A DNA stretch of 64,000 nt from Coffea arabica (GCF_036785885.1 NC_092329.1:16758449-16822448), one strand, 5' to 3'. Numbered from the stretch's first letter, positions 34,841 to 47,883 are shown. The notes: a model not told the origin generated them from the sequence alone. Numbers and translations are program-made.

Positions 34841-37800
34841 CACTACAGAAAAAAGATTTCTAGTAACAACAATCTTTGTCAAGAAAAGTTATGTATTTCG
34901 TCAAGAAAAGTTTTCGTGACGTCAGTGTCGTCAAGGAAGATTGGTCACCTTTACGCCGTTGGCAAAAGGTTTTCCTGACAATTAGTGGAATTCTTGTCAG
35001 GAAAAGTGTCATTTTCTGTGACACATCATTAGGAAAGGTAATCGTAATGATTTGGTCGTCAGGGAAATACCTCATATTCTTGACGAGCCTTTGTCAGGAA
35101 AGACCCTGAACTTTGTCACTAAATTTTCAATTGTCAAGAAAAGTCATGCATTGAAACTTGCTTAAAACTTTAATGACAATACAACGTCATTTTTCCTGAC
35201 GACAGCTGCATCACTGTAACATATTAATTTCTAATTTCATCATTTAGCATTTTTAAGCTCAACAATTTAAGTGACAACAAAGTGACCATATCATCTATTT
35301 AGACACTCCACCCAATCAAAATATAAAGGTATGCAAGCAAAATATCAACAAAACTTCACAAATTATCATTAGTAGGCAACCATAATATGTCAAACCACAA
35401 AAATTAACCATGTCAAACATTTACAAAAAATTAACCATGTCAAACATTTACATATCATCACATTCCACGATTTGAAACCAATATAAATATTGCTATTCCT
35501 CCCTAGATAAATGCCATATACCTAACATATGCTAAAACCAAAAGATGGACTTCAATTCCATGGTCAACAAAATATTAGAGATGGATAATATCAAAATAGA
35601 GGAGTTCTTCAGTATGAGCCAAAAGCAATCCACAAGTTCATCCCAAACCTATACAATAAAACCAAGAAAAATCTGAAATCAGAGAAATAATAGAATGGCA
35701 TTCAAAAGATGTATTTTTGTTATGATGCATGGATGATCACTACAAATTGCTTAGGAACCACCTAATCATGAGTACAAGCAATGCATTAGCTTCTACAAGA
35801 ATAATTACTATGCTGCAGGTAACCAATAATACACCAGGAAATACAAATCATAACATAACTCAAGTTGTTCCACAATAGTAAGTAATTGCACGTAAATACA
35901 TTTGTTTCGAATAATGATCTACAAACTCACCATTACTAGGAAGACCATCCACACTACTTCTGTTTCCAAACGAGGAATTCTTACAGCATTTCCTCTTTAA
36001 CCCGTTTCTCCTCATGCCATCTTATGTCTTTAGCAATTTTAGAAAAAAAGTCTTTGCAACCTAGCTTTTAATGGAAAGTACCACATCATCTTTTGTGGAA
36101 CTTTCTTTTCCTTGCCATTATTGACTTTCCATCGTGATTCTTTAAAAACAGGATACTTGTCCATCTTTTCATTTTCTTTCCAAAACAATGAACAATCAAA
36201 TTTGCAAACATCAATTTTTTGATACCCCAAACCTATACCAGATAGAATTTTCATGGCCCCATAAAAACTGGATGGAAGTATTTCTCCTTCTGGTAACGCA
36301 TCTTTTAAAAATTCTAGCATCATGTCAAATGCCTTGTTAGTCACATGGTTCATCACTTTGATATGGAGAAACGAAACAATGAAACACAGCAGGGAGTACT
36401 TTTTGCATCCCGGGTAAAGTTCTCTTTGTGCATCATTTAACAATATATCTAATTTTTTTGAATCCCATTCACTCAATGTCCCTGATTCATGTGCATTTCT
36501 TATCTCATCCAATAAATCAGGTAACTCATCAGATTCACTGTTTTCATTCATATCAAAGTCATTATATACAGTTTCATTAAGGAAATCTGTCTCACCTCCA
36601 ACGCCATTCTCATCAAGGTTATTGTTCTTTCCACTTGACATATAAGAGTGTGCAGAAAATGGTTCCCCATAGAAGACCCAATTTTTTATAATATATACAA
36701 AATCCTTTTTCTGATAAATCTGATTCAACTTGAGAAATACTTTTTCTCTTTGAATTCCTACATCTCCTACATGGACAAAATAATTTTCCATCCAATCCCA
36801 TACCATTGGTCTTAGCAAATTCAATAAAATCCTTAAGACCAGACTTATAATGACTTGACAAAATATTTGGATCATTTATCTAGCTCTTATCCATTTCCGA
36901 TACCTAGAATAAGAAAAGTCTTAACTTACTAAACTCAAGGCATTGTCAAGATGAACAACTCAAAAAGGAGGAAAGACAACTTCTAGATATAAAAAGATAA
37001 AGGAGGCAAAAAAACATAGAATTATTCACAATTTACCTACTTTTTATGGCTCAATTATGAATTCCAAGCTACTTAGATTATTCATTGATTACACCAAATG
37101 GTATACCACTCAATAAAACTAAAAACGCATTCCTGATTGTACTATTCTCCTTGTATAGTATATAAGAGAGCATTAAAGATCATAACCCATAACTTGATTT
37201 ACACAAATAAGGATGTAAACCATAACATAATTTGCAAGAAACTAGCAGTCATGATAAACACTTTTTATTCTTTATGGTAAGCTACCAAATAACCACATAC
37301 CTCAAATTATGCAATCTTTTTTCTGGTTGTTCCCTTTCTTCTCTGTCAAGGTAGTGAGAATGCAGGTCTGCTCTACTGAATATGAAGAAATGTGAAATTA
37401 GATATTTTAAGAAAAATGTTTTTTTTAGTAACATAAAAAAAGAACAAAAATACCTTCCTAAAGCCTGATTAGAATTGTAACTATCCCATTGATCTTCTAT
37501 TCGAACCAATCCCTTTCTAGACAAAAAAGACGAGCGAGGGGGAGGACAAAACACATCAACCTATGGAGTAAAGATTGGTAATGTATATAACTAAAATCGT
37601 GAAAGGAGCAAAAGATGGTACAAGATAAAATATACACATTATTGTTTGACATAAAGGCCATTCAAATGTTGATTGAAATTGCAACCCATAATGACTGACA
37701 ATTATGAGAGCTAAATAAACTAGAAATGAATGCAAAGAAACAAAAGAAAAGAAAATCAACAAGTTTGTAAATTGCTAATTATTCTACCCAAGGTATCCTG

Positions 37801-38983
37801 AGTTATTTCAGCATCCAAAAATGAATGGTAGAAACTAGTAACTAATCAAACAAAAGATATTTGGTTCCATTAACCATATCTGAATATACAAAACCCATTG
37901 ACATTAAGGATGCTGACCTGAAATTTATCTATTATCTTCACCTAAAACAAAATATGACCACCTCATATAAAAGCCACTCAAATGTAGTTCAAACTATGCA
38001 GACATAAGTATAAAAAAGACTGGATTATAGTAAACCCATTTTGACTAAGCAAGTCGAAATTTTCGCTTTTTTGGCCATGAAATCCAAACAACATTAACAC
38101 ACTTCTAATCTAATAACCAATATTCGTACCAGGACATATAACCCAAGAATAATTTAGAAACTTAATTGTAATTTAAGTACATATTCTTAATCTACAGCTG
38201 CATTGTGTAAATAATAATTCTATTTCATGAAATATCGATCTTTCATCAAAAGGGTAAGCTAAAAATTGTAACTTTTCTGTTAAATAGCGAAGTAACAAAA
38301 CTTACAAAAAGACTTGCAGCTATTGTACTAGAAAAAAGCATTAGAACTACCAAAAAAAAAAGAACAAAAAACCTATCCTAGGTTTTGATGAACAGAAAAA
38401 TGGAGAGATGAATAAAATACCCACTATAAAAATAAAAAAAGGAACCAATTAAGGACAAAATTGAAGGGGGATTTGGAGAAAGGGAACTGATTCAAGACAA
38501 AATTGAAGGATTATTTGATTTTTACATCACCTTAGACCATCGTGTTGTCTCTCTTGTTGAAAGAGATGAAGCCAAGTTCAGAGTTCGTTGTTGTTCTCTG
38601 TTGTTGGAGATGAAGACAAGTTACAGATTTGGAGAAAGTGTTTCTTTGTTGTTGTTGTTCCAAAAGTAAGAGATATGGGAAAAGTGTTTCTTTGTTTCCC
38701 GGTTTCTATGTCATAAGTATGATGTCCTTCTAAATTCTTTTTTCGTCCAAAAGGGGAAAAAAACTTGTGGGAAAAAAATGGAAGGAGAATGAAAACTTTT
38801 CCTGACGAATTGATATGGGGAAAGTAACTTTAGACAATGAAATAAATAGAAAAACATGTTTAAAGTAGCAGCGCCTTTTGAAAGACATTTGCCTTACCGG
38901 TTGTCATAAAAAACATGGTTTTCCTAACGAATAGGTTGGTTGTTATGAAAAATTTGTCACGAAAGAAATAATTTTTTGTAGTG
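34841..38983 (-). mobile_element. CACTA (En/Spm-type) transposon, internal deletion derivative
   Basis: The ends are CACTACAGAAAAAA on the left and, read inward on minus, CACTACAAAAAAT on the right. Flanking trinucleotides are TAA and CAA, an imperfect 3-bp duplication. Both subterminal regions (34850-35200 and about 38780-38970) carry many short repeats of the type GTCAAGAAAAG or GTCAGGAAAG in both orientations, as expected for transposase-binding sites of CACTA elements. It is 4143 bp long. Only the N-terminal part of a TNP2-type transposase is present (35985-36894), so the copy is non-autonomous. Confidence 0.88.
35985..36894 (-). pseudogene. TNP2-type CACTA transposase, N-terminal part only
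   Basis: From an ATG at 36894 the frame starts MDKS, stops at a TAG where Trp is usual, then runs INDPNILSSHYKSGLKDF and the CPCRRCRN motif of the transposase-associated domain. A frameshift near 36690 leads into KNWVFYGEPF, an acidic spacer (about 36560-36460) and the TNP2 N-terminal region (LYPGCKKYSLLCFIV, NKAFDMMLEFLKDALPEG, LGLGYQKIDVCKFDC-type phrase, FPLKARLQRLFF). A second frameshift at about 36040 precedes IAKDIRWHEEKR. Similarity ends at about 35985, so the whole catalytic domain is deleted. The CxxxCPVC-like metal site reads YPVF and is also lost. Confidence 0.85.
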
Positions 38984-39316
38984 CAAGACTAATACTTAAT
39001 TTGTGGTTTGTATTATCATGAAACACACTATAAAATAAGGATCATTTGATCAATAAAGTTGGACCTGAGTAACATATATGAAATTATTCATAAAGTCATT
39101 ATAGTACTTTGGTAGAAAGTATAGTATATTGTAATACATGGAAGGAAATGTTCCCTAGGAGAGCATGACAATCATGTTTCGTGTATTATTATTTTTAACT
39201 AACCAACTGTTACATAACTGATAAGTTTTTTGAGTGACAATAAGGACTTATAGCTACTCTTAAATATCTAGTCACTTTTAATTTATCTAATTATTCCATA
39301 GCTTCAAGTGGGAGAA

Positions 39317-39847
39317 TGTAAAACTTGTTTCTTTTAGAGGCAACTATGGCCTATATGATTGATTGTAAAATGATTGATAGTCTAATTAATTGATTAGTAT
39401 TTTGTCAATAATTGATTAATATCTCCTATTAATGATAGTTGATTGGTATCTTCTGTTAATTGATATGTCAATCAATTAAATAATCAATGAAATCAATCAA
39501 TTAGTCAAAAATATTATTTTTACCTATGATTTATGGTAACATTTCCTTGATGGAGGGAAGCCTTAAGGATTTGATATTTGCGAGTAAGAGGTTCTTAGCC
39601 TAACCAATAAATAGCATGTGATAATCCCTCTATTTTATGGTATTCTTTCGGTTAGACATAGGCTACAATCTCCCTTACTTTAAATCAAAATTCTTTCTTC
39701 TTTTATATTATTGTATTATAAAGAAGAAGGAGAAAAAAAAAAGGAAAGAGGCATATTGAATTTAATTTTTGGTTGACGGCATTGGTTAAAGGTAATCCGA
39801 TTAATATTCCGCTGCTTAGTACATATAAGTGTACAATTTGTATAACA
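39317..39847 (+). repeat. 3' LTR of the short copia element
   Basis: It runs from TGTAAAACTTG behind the polypurine tract to TTTGTATAACA. The last ~130 bp match 34490-34614 (GAGGCATATTG-AATTTAATTTT, then GTTAAAGGTAA and ATATTC-GCTGCTTA-TACAT). A region rich in TTGATTAAT-type words lies at 39355-39500. Confidence 0.8.
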
Positions 39848-41260
39848 GTAAAACAAAAAAGGAACCATATAGTCATATATATAGGTTGAGAATATTTTTC
39901 AATATACAAGGATTAGACTTTGCATTCAAATTATATATTTGTATGCGTCTTTTCTCTTTCATAATAAAAACTTGATTTTTTTCTCTATGAATGTAGATTG
40001 GTAGTTGACTGTGAAGTTTTAAATAATACTCAAACTTTCATTATTGTAACTGCACAAGTCGTGTATGAGTATAGAGAATATTCGAGTATTAGTCCCATAT
40101 GGAAGAAGAATTAATTATCGATGTTATTTGAACTCCTTTATTATTTAGATGATCCAAATTAAAGCAAATAAGTCTACAGTACAAACATGTAATAAAAAAT
40201 AAAAAATAAAGAGATTCCTAGGGGTTATGGAATTTCTAACTACTCTTACAAATGAAGTTATTGATTAAATGAGTATGTTTACTTTGGTTTAATTATCACA
40301 TGATTTCCTAATTTATGTGATGCACGCTTTTATTGATGTACCAATCATACTTATAATTAATCTATACCTACTTACGTGGTTATAAAATTAGCTATAAGTT
40401 TATTGGTTCTCCATGAAATTACTTGGATTAAAATCCACAAATGTTGCTTCTCTACTTTCGTGAGTGTACAAAAAAAGGTTGGTATTTTCTTGAACTAGTA
40501 TTGAATCCAAACTTTTATTGATAATTTAACTCCTTTAGATAATCACAACTGAAGGTAAGTTAATTATGATTTTTCTAGCGAAAATGCTAAATAACTTCCG
40601 CAAGATGTAGACATCAATTAACCAAGAAAATATCTCATGACAATCATAGAAAGTTCATCCATCCTTAGGTATAACAACTAGTAAAATATAAGAGAAATGA
40701 AAACAAGAACCAAATTTGTATTATAGCCAAACATGAGAATCCAAATACAAGAAATCAAGAGTTTAGGGAGAAAAAACCATGGCACATGAGTCTTTAATCT
40801 TTCTTTCTTTAATCTCCAATCTTCAACCATGTTTAGATACATACAAGATTAGGTAAATCTTAACTATCTCACGCTAATATAATGAATTTAGAGTTTCTAG
40901 TGAAAAATTACATTTCTAATAGGCTTTTCTAGCCCTCCAAAGTACAAAATCTATCTACATGGGTCCCTATTTATAGTGAAGGATGTATTAGTAACTTCTG
41001 CAAATGGCACAAGTTGCACAACTATTAGCCACCATTGTGGCTCCTTAGAATCTTCAAAAGTTGCTTCTACAAGTCTCTTAGATTCCTCTTGCAATTTGCA
41101 GTAGAAATTCGTACATGTGGAGAGTAAAAAAGTAGTGAGAAAAGGCTGCAAGTTGTTGTGTAACTTGTACCAACTGTAAAGTAGCTACAAAGAGGATCCA
41201 TGCACTGGATCAGTAGACCTCATCTACAAATTCCCTTTGCGGGTCAATTGCCCTGTTTTC
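39848..41260. other. No recognisable feature
   Basis: This is AT-rich, non-coding DNA on both strands. I see no LTR border, inverted repeat or domain. It lies between the short copia element and a chromovirus remnant and may include decayed LTR of the latter. Confidence 0.3.
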
Positions 41261-41269
41261 TATTATTGG

Positions 41270-42245
41270 TTCAAATGGATTCATGGACTAGATACATGGA
41301 TACGTCCATAGATCCTCTCCATGGATCAGCTTCTGAGTTTGGTAGATGAGAACTCCATAGATCCTCTCATTAGTCGAATTAGTGAATTTGGTAGACGAGA
41401 ACTGTATTTCTTTTACATAGAGTGGTTGTAGTGAGTGAGTTTCCATCAATCACTATCACTTTGATAGGAGAAGTCTGTACAGTTTTGAGTCCAAATTTTC
41501 TAACCACTTCAAGATGCATAAAGTTGTGAGAACTGCCACAATCCATCAGAATATTGAAGGCCTTGCTTCCATTCTACTCATGCATGCTCATGGTTTTGAA
41601 ATAGGAACCATTATACTGCACATAGCATTTGCAGAAATCTGGGCTAGATTACCCTCAACTATTTTTTCCCCTTTATCTACTTCTTTTTCCTCTTGAAATC
41701 CATCCCTCTTCTTTTCAATATACTCAATTCTGAAAAGTTGTCTCTTCTTGCATTGATGGCCTATATCATATTTCTCATTACATCAATAACACAGCCCCTT
41801 AGCCTGTTTTTCATCCATTTCAATAGGACTAAGAAATCTAGAGGATCTTCTTGAACTCTTAGGACTAGTACCCATTATTTCCACAAGTTTAGGTAGCAAC
41901 AGTGCATTACTGGAACTAGGATTGCCCGAGTGATAATTCGAAAATCTAGTAGCTAGGTCCATTGGGTGGAATTCTTGACATAAACTTGTTTTGCTTCATG
42001 AAGTTTAAGATCTTGGCTTCTTTTATCTTTGCCAACCCCACAGCATGCTGTAAAGTCTAAGGCATAAATATCTATTGGATATCCTCTATCAAACCCCTAA
42101 TAAAGCAACTAACAACATAAGATTCTAGCAAGTCAAATCTTTTCAATAATTCTTCAAAAGATTCTTAATAATCTTTTACTAATGTAAGCTACCTCAACCT
42201 GTTAACATCACCCCTGGGATCATTATAAAGATAGTCTCCAAATCT
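41270..42245 (-). pseudogene. Chromovirus (Ty3/gypsy) gag C-terminus and protease, decayed
   Basis: Read on minus from 42245 down, this continues a gag gene (FGDYLYNDPRGDVNRLR). It passes a zinc-knuckle-like piece (GHQCKKRQLF at about 41755, preceded by a CYRC-type end now lost) and reaches a protease block (about 41590-41470) with the family phrase HNFMH. Many stops. The N-terminal gag part lies at 47399-47770, on the other side of a 5.15-kb LTR. RT and later domains are not found to the left, so the element is truncated. Confidence 0.65.
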
Positions 42246-43056
42246 TGTGGCGACCCCACTTCCCCCTGAGGCGACCCCACTTCCCCCTAAGGCGAACCAA
42301 AATGTTGGCGGGCCGTCTGCCCAACTCTCGCCTGGACTCATGCGAGCAATCTAACCCGAAGCCTTTAGAAGAATAAACTAATCTATTACAAAACCATTTT
42401 CCCCGAATAGAATCATACCTAAAGCCACATTAACTTCAAAGATAGCAATGATAAAATAACCAGTCGAGGCCCTTAAACGTCCTACGTGCTACTTACCAAA
42501 GTACAAAGTCATAACAAACCGGATAGATAAACTGCATAAATCCATAATACAACTTACAAGCCAAGCAATCGAATTAGGGTTTACACACTTTCCAGTTTCA
42601 AGTGGCAATCCAAAAAGGAAAATACATTATCCCAATAACACGTTACAGCCCACAGAATAAGTTATAGTATTCAAATACAGCCCAAAAGAAAAACATAATT
42701 AAGCATCCAGCTTTCAGTTTCCAGAACCTGTTAAGGAAAACAATAAACGTGGGGTGAGCTAAAACTCAGTGGTACCCCAAAACATGCAATCACATAATTT
42801 CAAACAGCGATTAATAACTGTACAAATTTAAACAGTTAGGAAAACGTATAACAACACAAGATAGGATACGTGGGCTCTCAGGAGCCATTTTTCCTCGCTT
42901 GATCACCATTTATCGTAGTTGACCCTCCGTCAACTCTCACTACTTATAATCCATGTAGAGCGTCTCATTTTGATACCTAACCTGTTTCCATTCATACCCC
43001 TGTCACGGGTCCGCTCACCGACTAAGGACGTAGTATACTCGAGATATACCCGTCAT

Positions 43057-43174
43057 GGTAGTTGGATACAGAAGCCGAGGGATTCACCCAACGACGCAAC
43101 TACATTTAGATTTATGGTAGTTGGATACAGAAGCCGAGGGATTCACCCAACGACGCAACTACATTTAGATTTAT
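43057..43174. repeat. 59-bp tandem duplication in the long LTR
   Basis: Two almost identical copies start at 43057 and 43116 (GGTAGTTGGATACAG to TTTAGATTTAT). No differences were seen by eye over most of the unit, so the duplication is recent relative to the LTR. Confidence 0.9.
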
Positions 43175-44107
43175 GGTTTCAGGAGAAAAATGTTTTTGCA
43201 CAAGTCACCACTCGAACGGCTAGTGTGATAAAGTACACACAGCTCACTTCGATGGATCAGAAACCAATTTTTCAAATTATCACATATCAAGTCAAGAAGG
43301 TACTTTAAGCAGGTAAGCATAGAACAGGCAGGGACACTCACCAAGAGTGGAGTTCAGATATCAAGTTGGGGATCGAATTCCGCGTCCTCAAAAAACCCTA
43401 AAAACCAAAATTTGAAACTATAAGTTTCTACTCAGTTTTTAAGCTTATAGATATTGAGGTATATCTAATATACTACTAGTTCACTTTCCCTTCGAAAAAT
43501 CAAGAATCTCCATAGGTTGAATTTTGACGAAAGTAGAAGAATTGTTTCCTTTAGTTTTCCTTGGAATACTTTTCTTATAAAAGGTAACTAGTATTATTTT
43601 CTTGAAATAAGTCGACAAACCTCTCAATATCAATGTTAGAAAGTTACATTGAACATTTCTCTAAAGTTACGGCTTTTGCAAAAATTATCCTTAAAAACTA
43701 TTTTTCCTAAAATATGGTTTCTTGCCGAGCAAGTTTTCCAAGCTTTTCACTAAAATTAGTAAAACTCATATTTTGGAACTTTTCCTATAGTTAACTAGCC
43801 AAGAGAAATATTTAATGGAAAGAAAAGGAATAAAAATAAGACTTAGGGTTTTCAAAAGCTATAGAACTTATTTACTAAAGCTATCAAGGCTAGTTTGAGC
43901 TAAAGGAAATTATCGGGTTGGAAAGTTTTATGCAAAGCACTAGATATGGAATTTTATAATATAATACTAGCTGGAAAAATATTTTTTTTGATTACTTTGA
44001 TCACAGTTACTCGAGTTCGCATGGTCGATACAACTTCCACAGCTCCGATTCCGTTTCGAAATCATAATATGGATCAAAATATGGCAAAAATCACATAGCA
44101 ATTTACT

Positions 44108-44338
44108 AGGGTTTCGTCAATCATTAGCCCTAGATTTCAACAAGTGCATTTCTGAATAAAATAAAATGATCAACCAAGGCTTCATCAATCATTAGCACTT
44201 GGTTTCAGCAAACCCATCATAAGCAAATAAAAATAAAAGTAAAGCCTCCAAGACATTCCAGCAATTAACTTTCATCACCCAGTAGTACTTATAAAATCAT
44301 TCAAATGGCCAAGGGCTTCATCAATCATTAGCCCTTGA
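44108..44338. repeat. Three dispersed copies of a TCATCAATCATTAGC motif
   Basis: GGGTTTCGTCAATCATTAGC (about 44110), GGCTTCATCAATCATTAGC (about 44179) and GGGCTTCATCAATCATTAGC (about 44310) lie within 230 bp of the long LTR, each followed by CCCT or CACTTG and a TTTC-AG-like tail. The spacing is unequal. Confidence 0.75.
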
Positions 44339-47300
44339 CAAAATCAATTACTTCCAACCACAATTTAATCAAGAATTTAAACCACAAATAAGCTAAAATC
44401 TCAATCCAAAACCCAATTTCAATTTCACAAAGAAACAGGACATTCCTACCAAAACAGTCTACTTCAAGGATTTACAGACAGCAGTACACATGGAGGAAAA
44501 ATACGAAATTTCTACAGGACAAAGGCCTATGATTCTAGCTTCAAATGCCACTGACGGCGCCTTAAACAGAGTTTCCTAAACCAAGATATAAACATTTTAT
44601 TGGGACTGGTCAGGGACATCCGAAAATCTGAAATTTCAATTTTTCACTTGTGAAAACTCCTTTTTCTCTTTTAACACTAAAATGTTTTTATTCAAACCAT
44701 CCATACACTTCTTATAGAACTTCAAAACAACATATTCCAAGCATTTACACCCAACAAGTTTCAAAAAAAATCAAGTTAAGGTTCCAACTCACCCTTTGGC
44801 TATCACTTAAGAATTTCCAACATGTATAACCCAACATTTTCTGGTTCCATTTTCAATTTATCAAATATTTCATTGCTAAACAACTTACACCACTTAAAAC
44901 TTACAACTCCTCTGTATTTCTAAACCATCATTTTCCAAGGAAAATCCAGAAATAGGTTAAAATTCCAAAAGAAAACAAATTGAAAATTTCTGATCACACC
45001 TCTCGGCTATCCAGAATTTTCCAGCACTTAGGTGTTTATAAAGCCGACTTTTACTCGGCTAAAACATGGTTTTAGATACCCAAATTAGTCATGCAAAAAC
45101 TTATCTAGCTAATTAATATTTCCAATTCAAAATTTAACTTAAACAACAGCTGCAAAACCCAAAAATTTCCAAAAATTCTGTTCAGCTAGCTTCGGACAAA
45201 CATGCATGCAACAGATTGCATTTTTATTTTATTTTTCTGGTTTAACTAACTAATTAGCTGCATGCAGAGCTTAATTAACTTGTTATTAACCATCTAATCA
45301 TGTTTATAAGCTTAAACAACCCATTAAACTAAATCAGGCTGCAAAAATTTAAGCTAAGCTCTCGGCAGTTTCTATACTAGCACATAACAGAATTATTTTT
45401 CTTAAAAAAAAAATAATCTCATCCGATTGCCTAACATCACATGCATGTCACTAGATCACTTAAGCTTCTTGTTTTTGACTAGCTAAACACTTAAACAAGC
45501 TCAGATTGTCGCAGGAAATCAGAAATAAGATTACAAATTCAAGCCAGCTCCTCGGCAGAAATTTGCTTAACTGAACCAGAAATTTTCTCTGCTTTAACAT
45601 TTCATCCGAATGCACAAATCAACATGCATGGTCTTAATCTTCAAGTTTTCACTCAGCTAAAGACACTTAGGTGTTCAGATTGTCACACAAGAACACAATT
45701 GGAGCTGCAATAACACCTCAAATTCTCGGCAGCACAATTTATCAAAACAGAAATTTTCCTAATGGTTTGATTTCAGCATCCGATTGTATAATCTAAACAT
45801 GCAAGCTCAGATGCAGCTTGTTTAACTAATAATCCACCCAATTAGACCAGAATTTACCTCAGATAGCAGCTAATCTTTCACACGAAATATTCCAGAAATT
45901 TCTTCCCTAGCTCTCGGCCAAGTGCAGTCGGTGGTTCCTGTTTCCTGAGTTGCGGCTGGAATTGGGTGTAGCTGGTGGATTTGTGTTCGGTTGGTTGGAG
46001 TTGGTGGAGATGAAGGTGAAAAATGGTGAAGCTTCCTGCAAATCTCCTCCCTGGCTTCACTTCCTGCAAATCTCCTCCCTGGCTTCACTCCAACTCACAG
46101 CAGAACCAGAAATTTCTGGCAGCTCACGTTCCCTCCTTCCTAGCTCACAGATGCAGCTCACCAAGTGGCTCTCTCTCTCGGATGCTCTTGGTCGAATGCA
46201 GAGGAAGAGGTGAGGCGTGTTTATGGAGAGGATTTGCAGTGGTTTCGGTGGAGTTGTGCAGAGAAGGAAATGAGATTCGATGAAGGTGGTGTCTCGGTAT
46301 TTAGAAAGGAGAAATGGTTTGCGGTTTGGTTTTGTGCAGAGAAGGAAATTGAATTGTGTCTTGTGGTTGTGGAATGAAATGTGAAATAGAGTGATTGGTA
46401 GGGTGGTTTTAGCCGTGAGATAGAAAGAATGGTTTGGTGGTGCCGTAGTTTGTGAGAGTGGTTTACGTGTAAGAATTGATTGCGTATAACATTGGTTGCG
46501 TATCGAATTGGTTATAGCAATTGTGATTTGATTTGCAGTCAGACGTCTTGTTTGGTTTGCATGGAAAGGTAAGGTAAGGGCATTTTAGTCTTTTCACTTC
46601 GCTCCCTAACCTCAACTTAATTTCTCAATTCCATCTTAATTCTAAAAATTATCCCCAAGCGCGATTCAAACGCCTAATTATACTCTAATATACCTAAACC
46701 ATTTTTTTATCGAATAATTATCGATTAAACTTGAATACTAAGGTTCCTAGTAATTCTTATATTATTTAGCGATTAAATTAGTTATTATAATTTCCAATTA
46801 TTATTTCTCAAGAAATAGAGTTAGTCTAACTCAAACTTTATCGATTTAGTAATATAAAGTCAAATGAAATAATAATTTAATCCAAGGGTGTCAATTTGCA
46901 CATAAAATTATTTTTACTCACTTATTTGACAACACAGAAAGATAAGGATATATTTATCGAATTTTCACGCATTAAGTATGTTTAGTATATTAGAATCATA
47001 ATTATCTAAAGTTCATCAACATTTTATCTTAACGCGGAAATTTTTATTAACATTTTCCATTAGCAACTAATTGGAATTAATCATAAGGATTTAAATAATT
47101 TATTTTAAGATAGTAAATCTGACGATTCAATTATCATTAATTTTAGCATAAAGGAAATAAGTAATCTAACATTTTATTTTAAGGCGAAAAAAATTATTCC
47201 AACCCTAAAGATATTAATTTAGTCAAATAAAACCAAGAAATTTCATAACTTTGGAAAATTATATTATTTTTCACGTAAACCTATTTTTACGTACTTAATT

Positions 47301-47398
47301 GTGAACAATTAAAAGTAATGCTAGAAGTTATTGAACAATAAAAGAAATGCAAATTAAATATGCTCTAACTTATATATCCATTTTTCAGGGTTCTCACA

Positions 47399-47883
47399 CT
47401 AACATAATCCTCCCAAGAAGGTGCATCCCTTGTAAGCCTTGCCTTCATGAAATCCCGATACCATTGGACTGCCTTCCTTTCAAGGTGCATTGTAGCCAAT
47501 CGAACTTTTGCCTCAAAAGTGGTTTCATCAATTTCAAAAAAACTATTCACACTTATTCAGCCAGTTCTTGAAGTCATTACCCCTAAACTTGGGAAATTCA
47601 ATGTGAGAAATCCTAGTTGAAGCTTGATAACTTCCTCTACAACTGGATTGCTAGCCTTGCTCAAATAGATTAGGAGACCCCTACGACCCCTGATTTCGCT
47701 GGGTATGCATTTCCAGAATCAGTGTCTTGATCACCCCCATTTCTTTTTAAAACTACTCTCATTGATCCTTCAACATATTCTTGGCACTTTTTTTGAACTT
47801 CCTATTCTCCTGAGCCCTTATACATTATGCATCCTTATCTTCTTAATGACTAGAGCTAGGATTAATCTAGCTCTAATATCAAT
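47399..47883 (-). pseudogene. Chromovirus gag N-terminal part and primer site, decayed
   Basis: Read on minus from 47883 down there is first a primer-site-like ATTGATATTAGAGC (47870-47883), two changes from TGGTATCAGAGC. The Gag core follows: RISHIEFPKFRGNDFKNW (about 47610), CE-FFEIDETTFEAKVRLATMHL, AVQWYRDFM and APSWEDYV (about 47405). This is the retrotransposon Gag capsid region of chromoviruses. The frame is cut by the LTR at 47398 and resumes at 42245. One stop lies within a CEQ-like phrase at about 47550. Confidence 0.75.

Larger units (their letters stand above)
34490..39847 (+). mobile_element. Non-autonomous copia-type LTR element with a CACTA insertion
   Basis: The element has a truncated 5' LTR (34490-34614), primer site, polypurine tract (AGTGGGAGAA, 39307-39316) and a 3' LTR of 531 bp (39317-39847, TGTAAAAC to TATAACA). 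Without the CACTA element, the internal region is only about 560 bp (34615-34840 and 38984-39316) and has no coding similarity. It therefore looks like a small non-coding derivative that depended on enzymes of a relative. No TSD can be tested because the 5' LTR start is lost. Confidence 0.7.
42246..47398 (-). mobile_element. Long chromovirus-type LTR (5153 bp) inserted in gag
   Basis: Read on minus it starts TGTGAGAACCCTG (47398) and ends GGGGTCGCCACA (42246). The ends and the tail (GGCGAGAG-TTGGGC-GGCCCGCC, then TTCGCCTTAGGGGG) match the LTR at 59003-61488. No internal domains are seen, so it is best read as a solo LTR. The flanks AATCT and CTAAC do not form a duplication, and the gag sequence loses a few codons at the joint. 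Short ORFs at 45870-46380 fall in a GC-richer leader-like part and show no domain. It contains a 59-bp tandem duplication (43057-43174) and a conserved motif near 42727-42770. Confidence 0.7.

Noticed and set aside
34860..35109. Two short ORFs on opposite strands.
   Set aside because: They are inside the CACTA subterminal repeat zone; the open frames come from the repeated GTCAAGAAAAG words.
45870..46377. Several overlapping ORFs of 60-90 codons.
   Set aside because: They lie inside the long LTR in a leader-like, GC-richer part, overlap in several frames, and show no domain.
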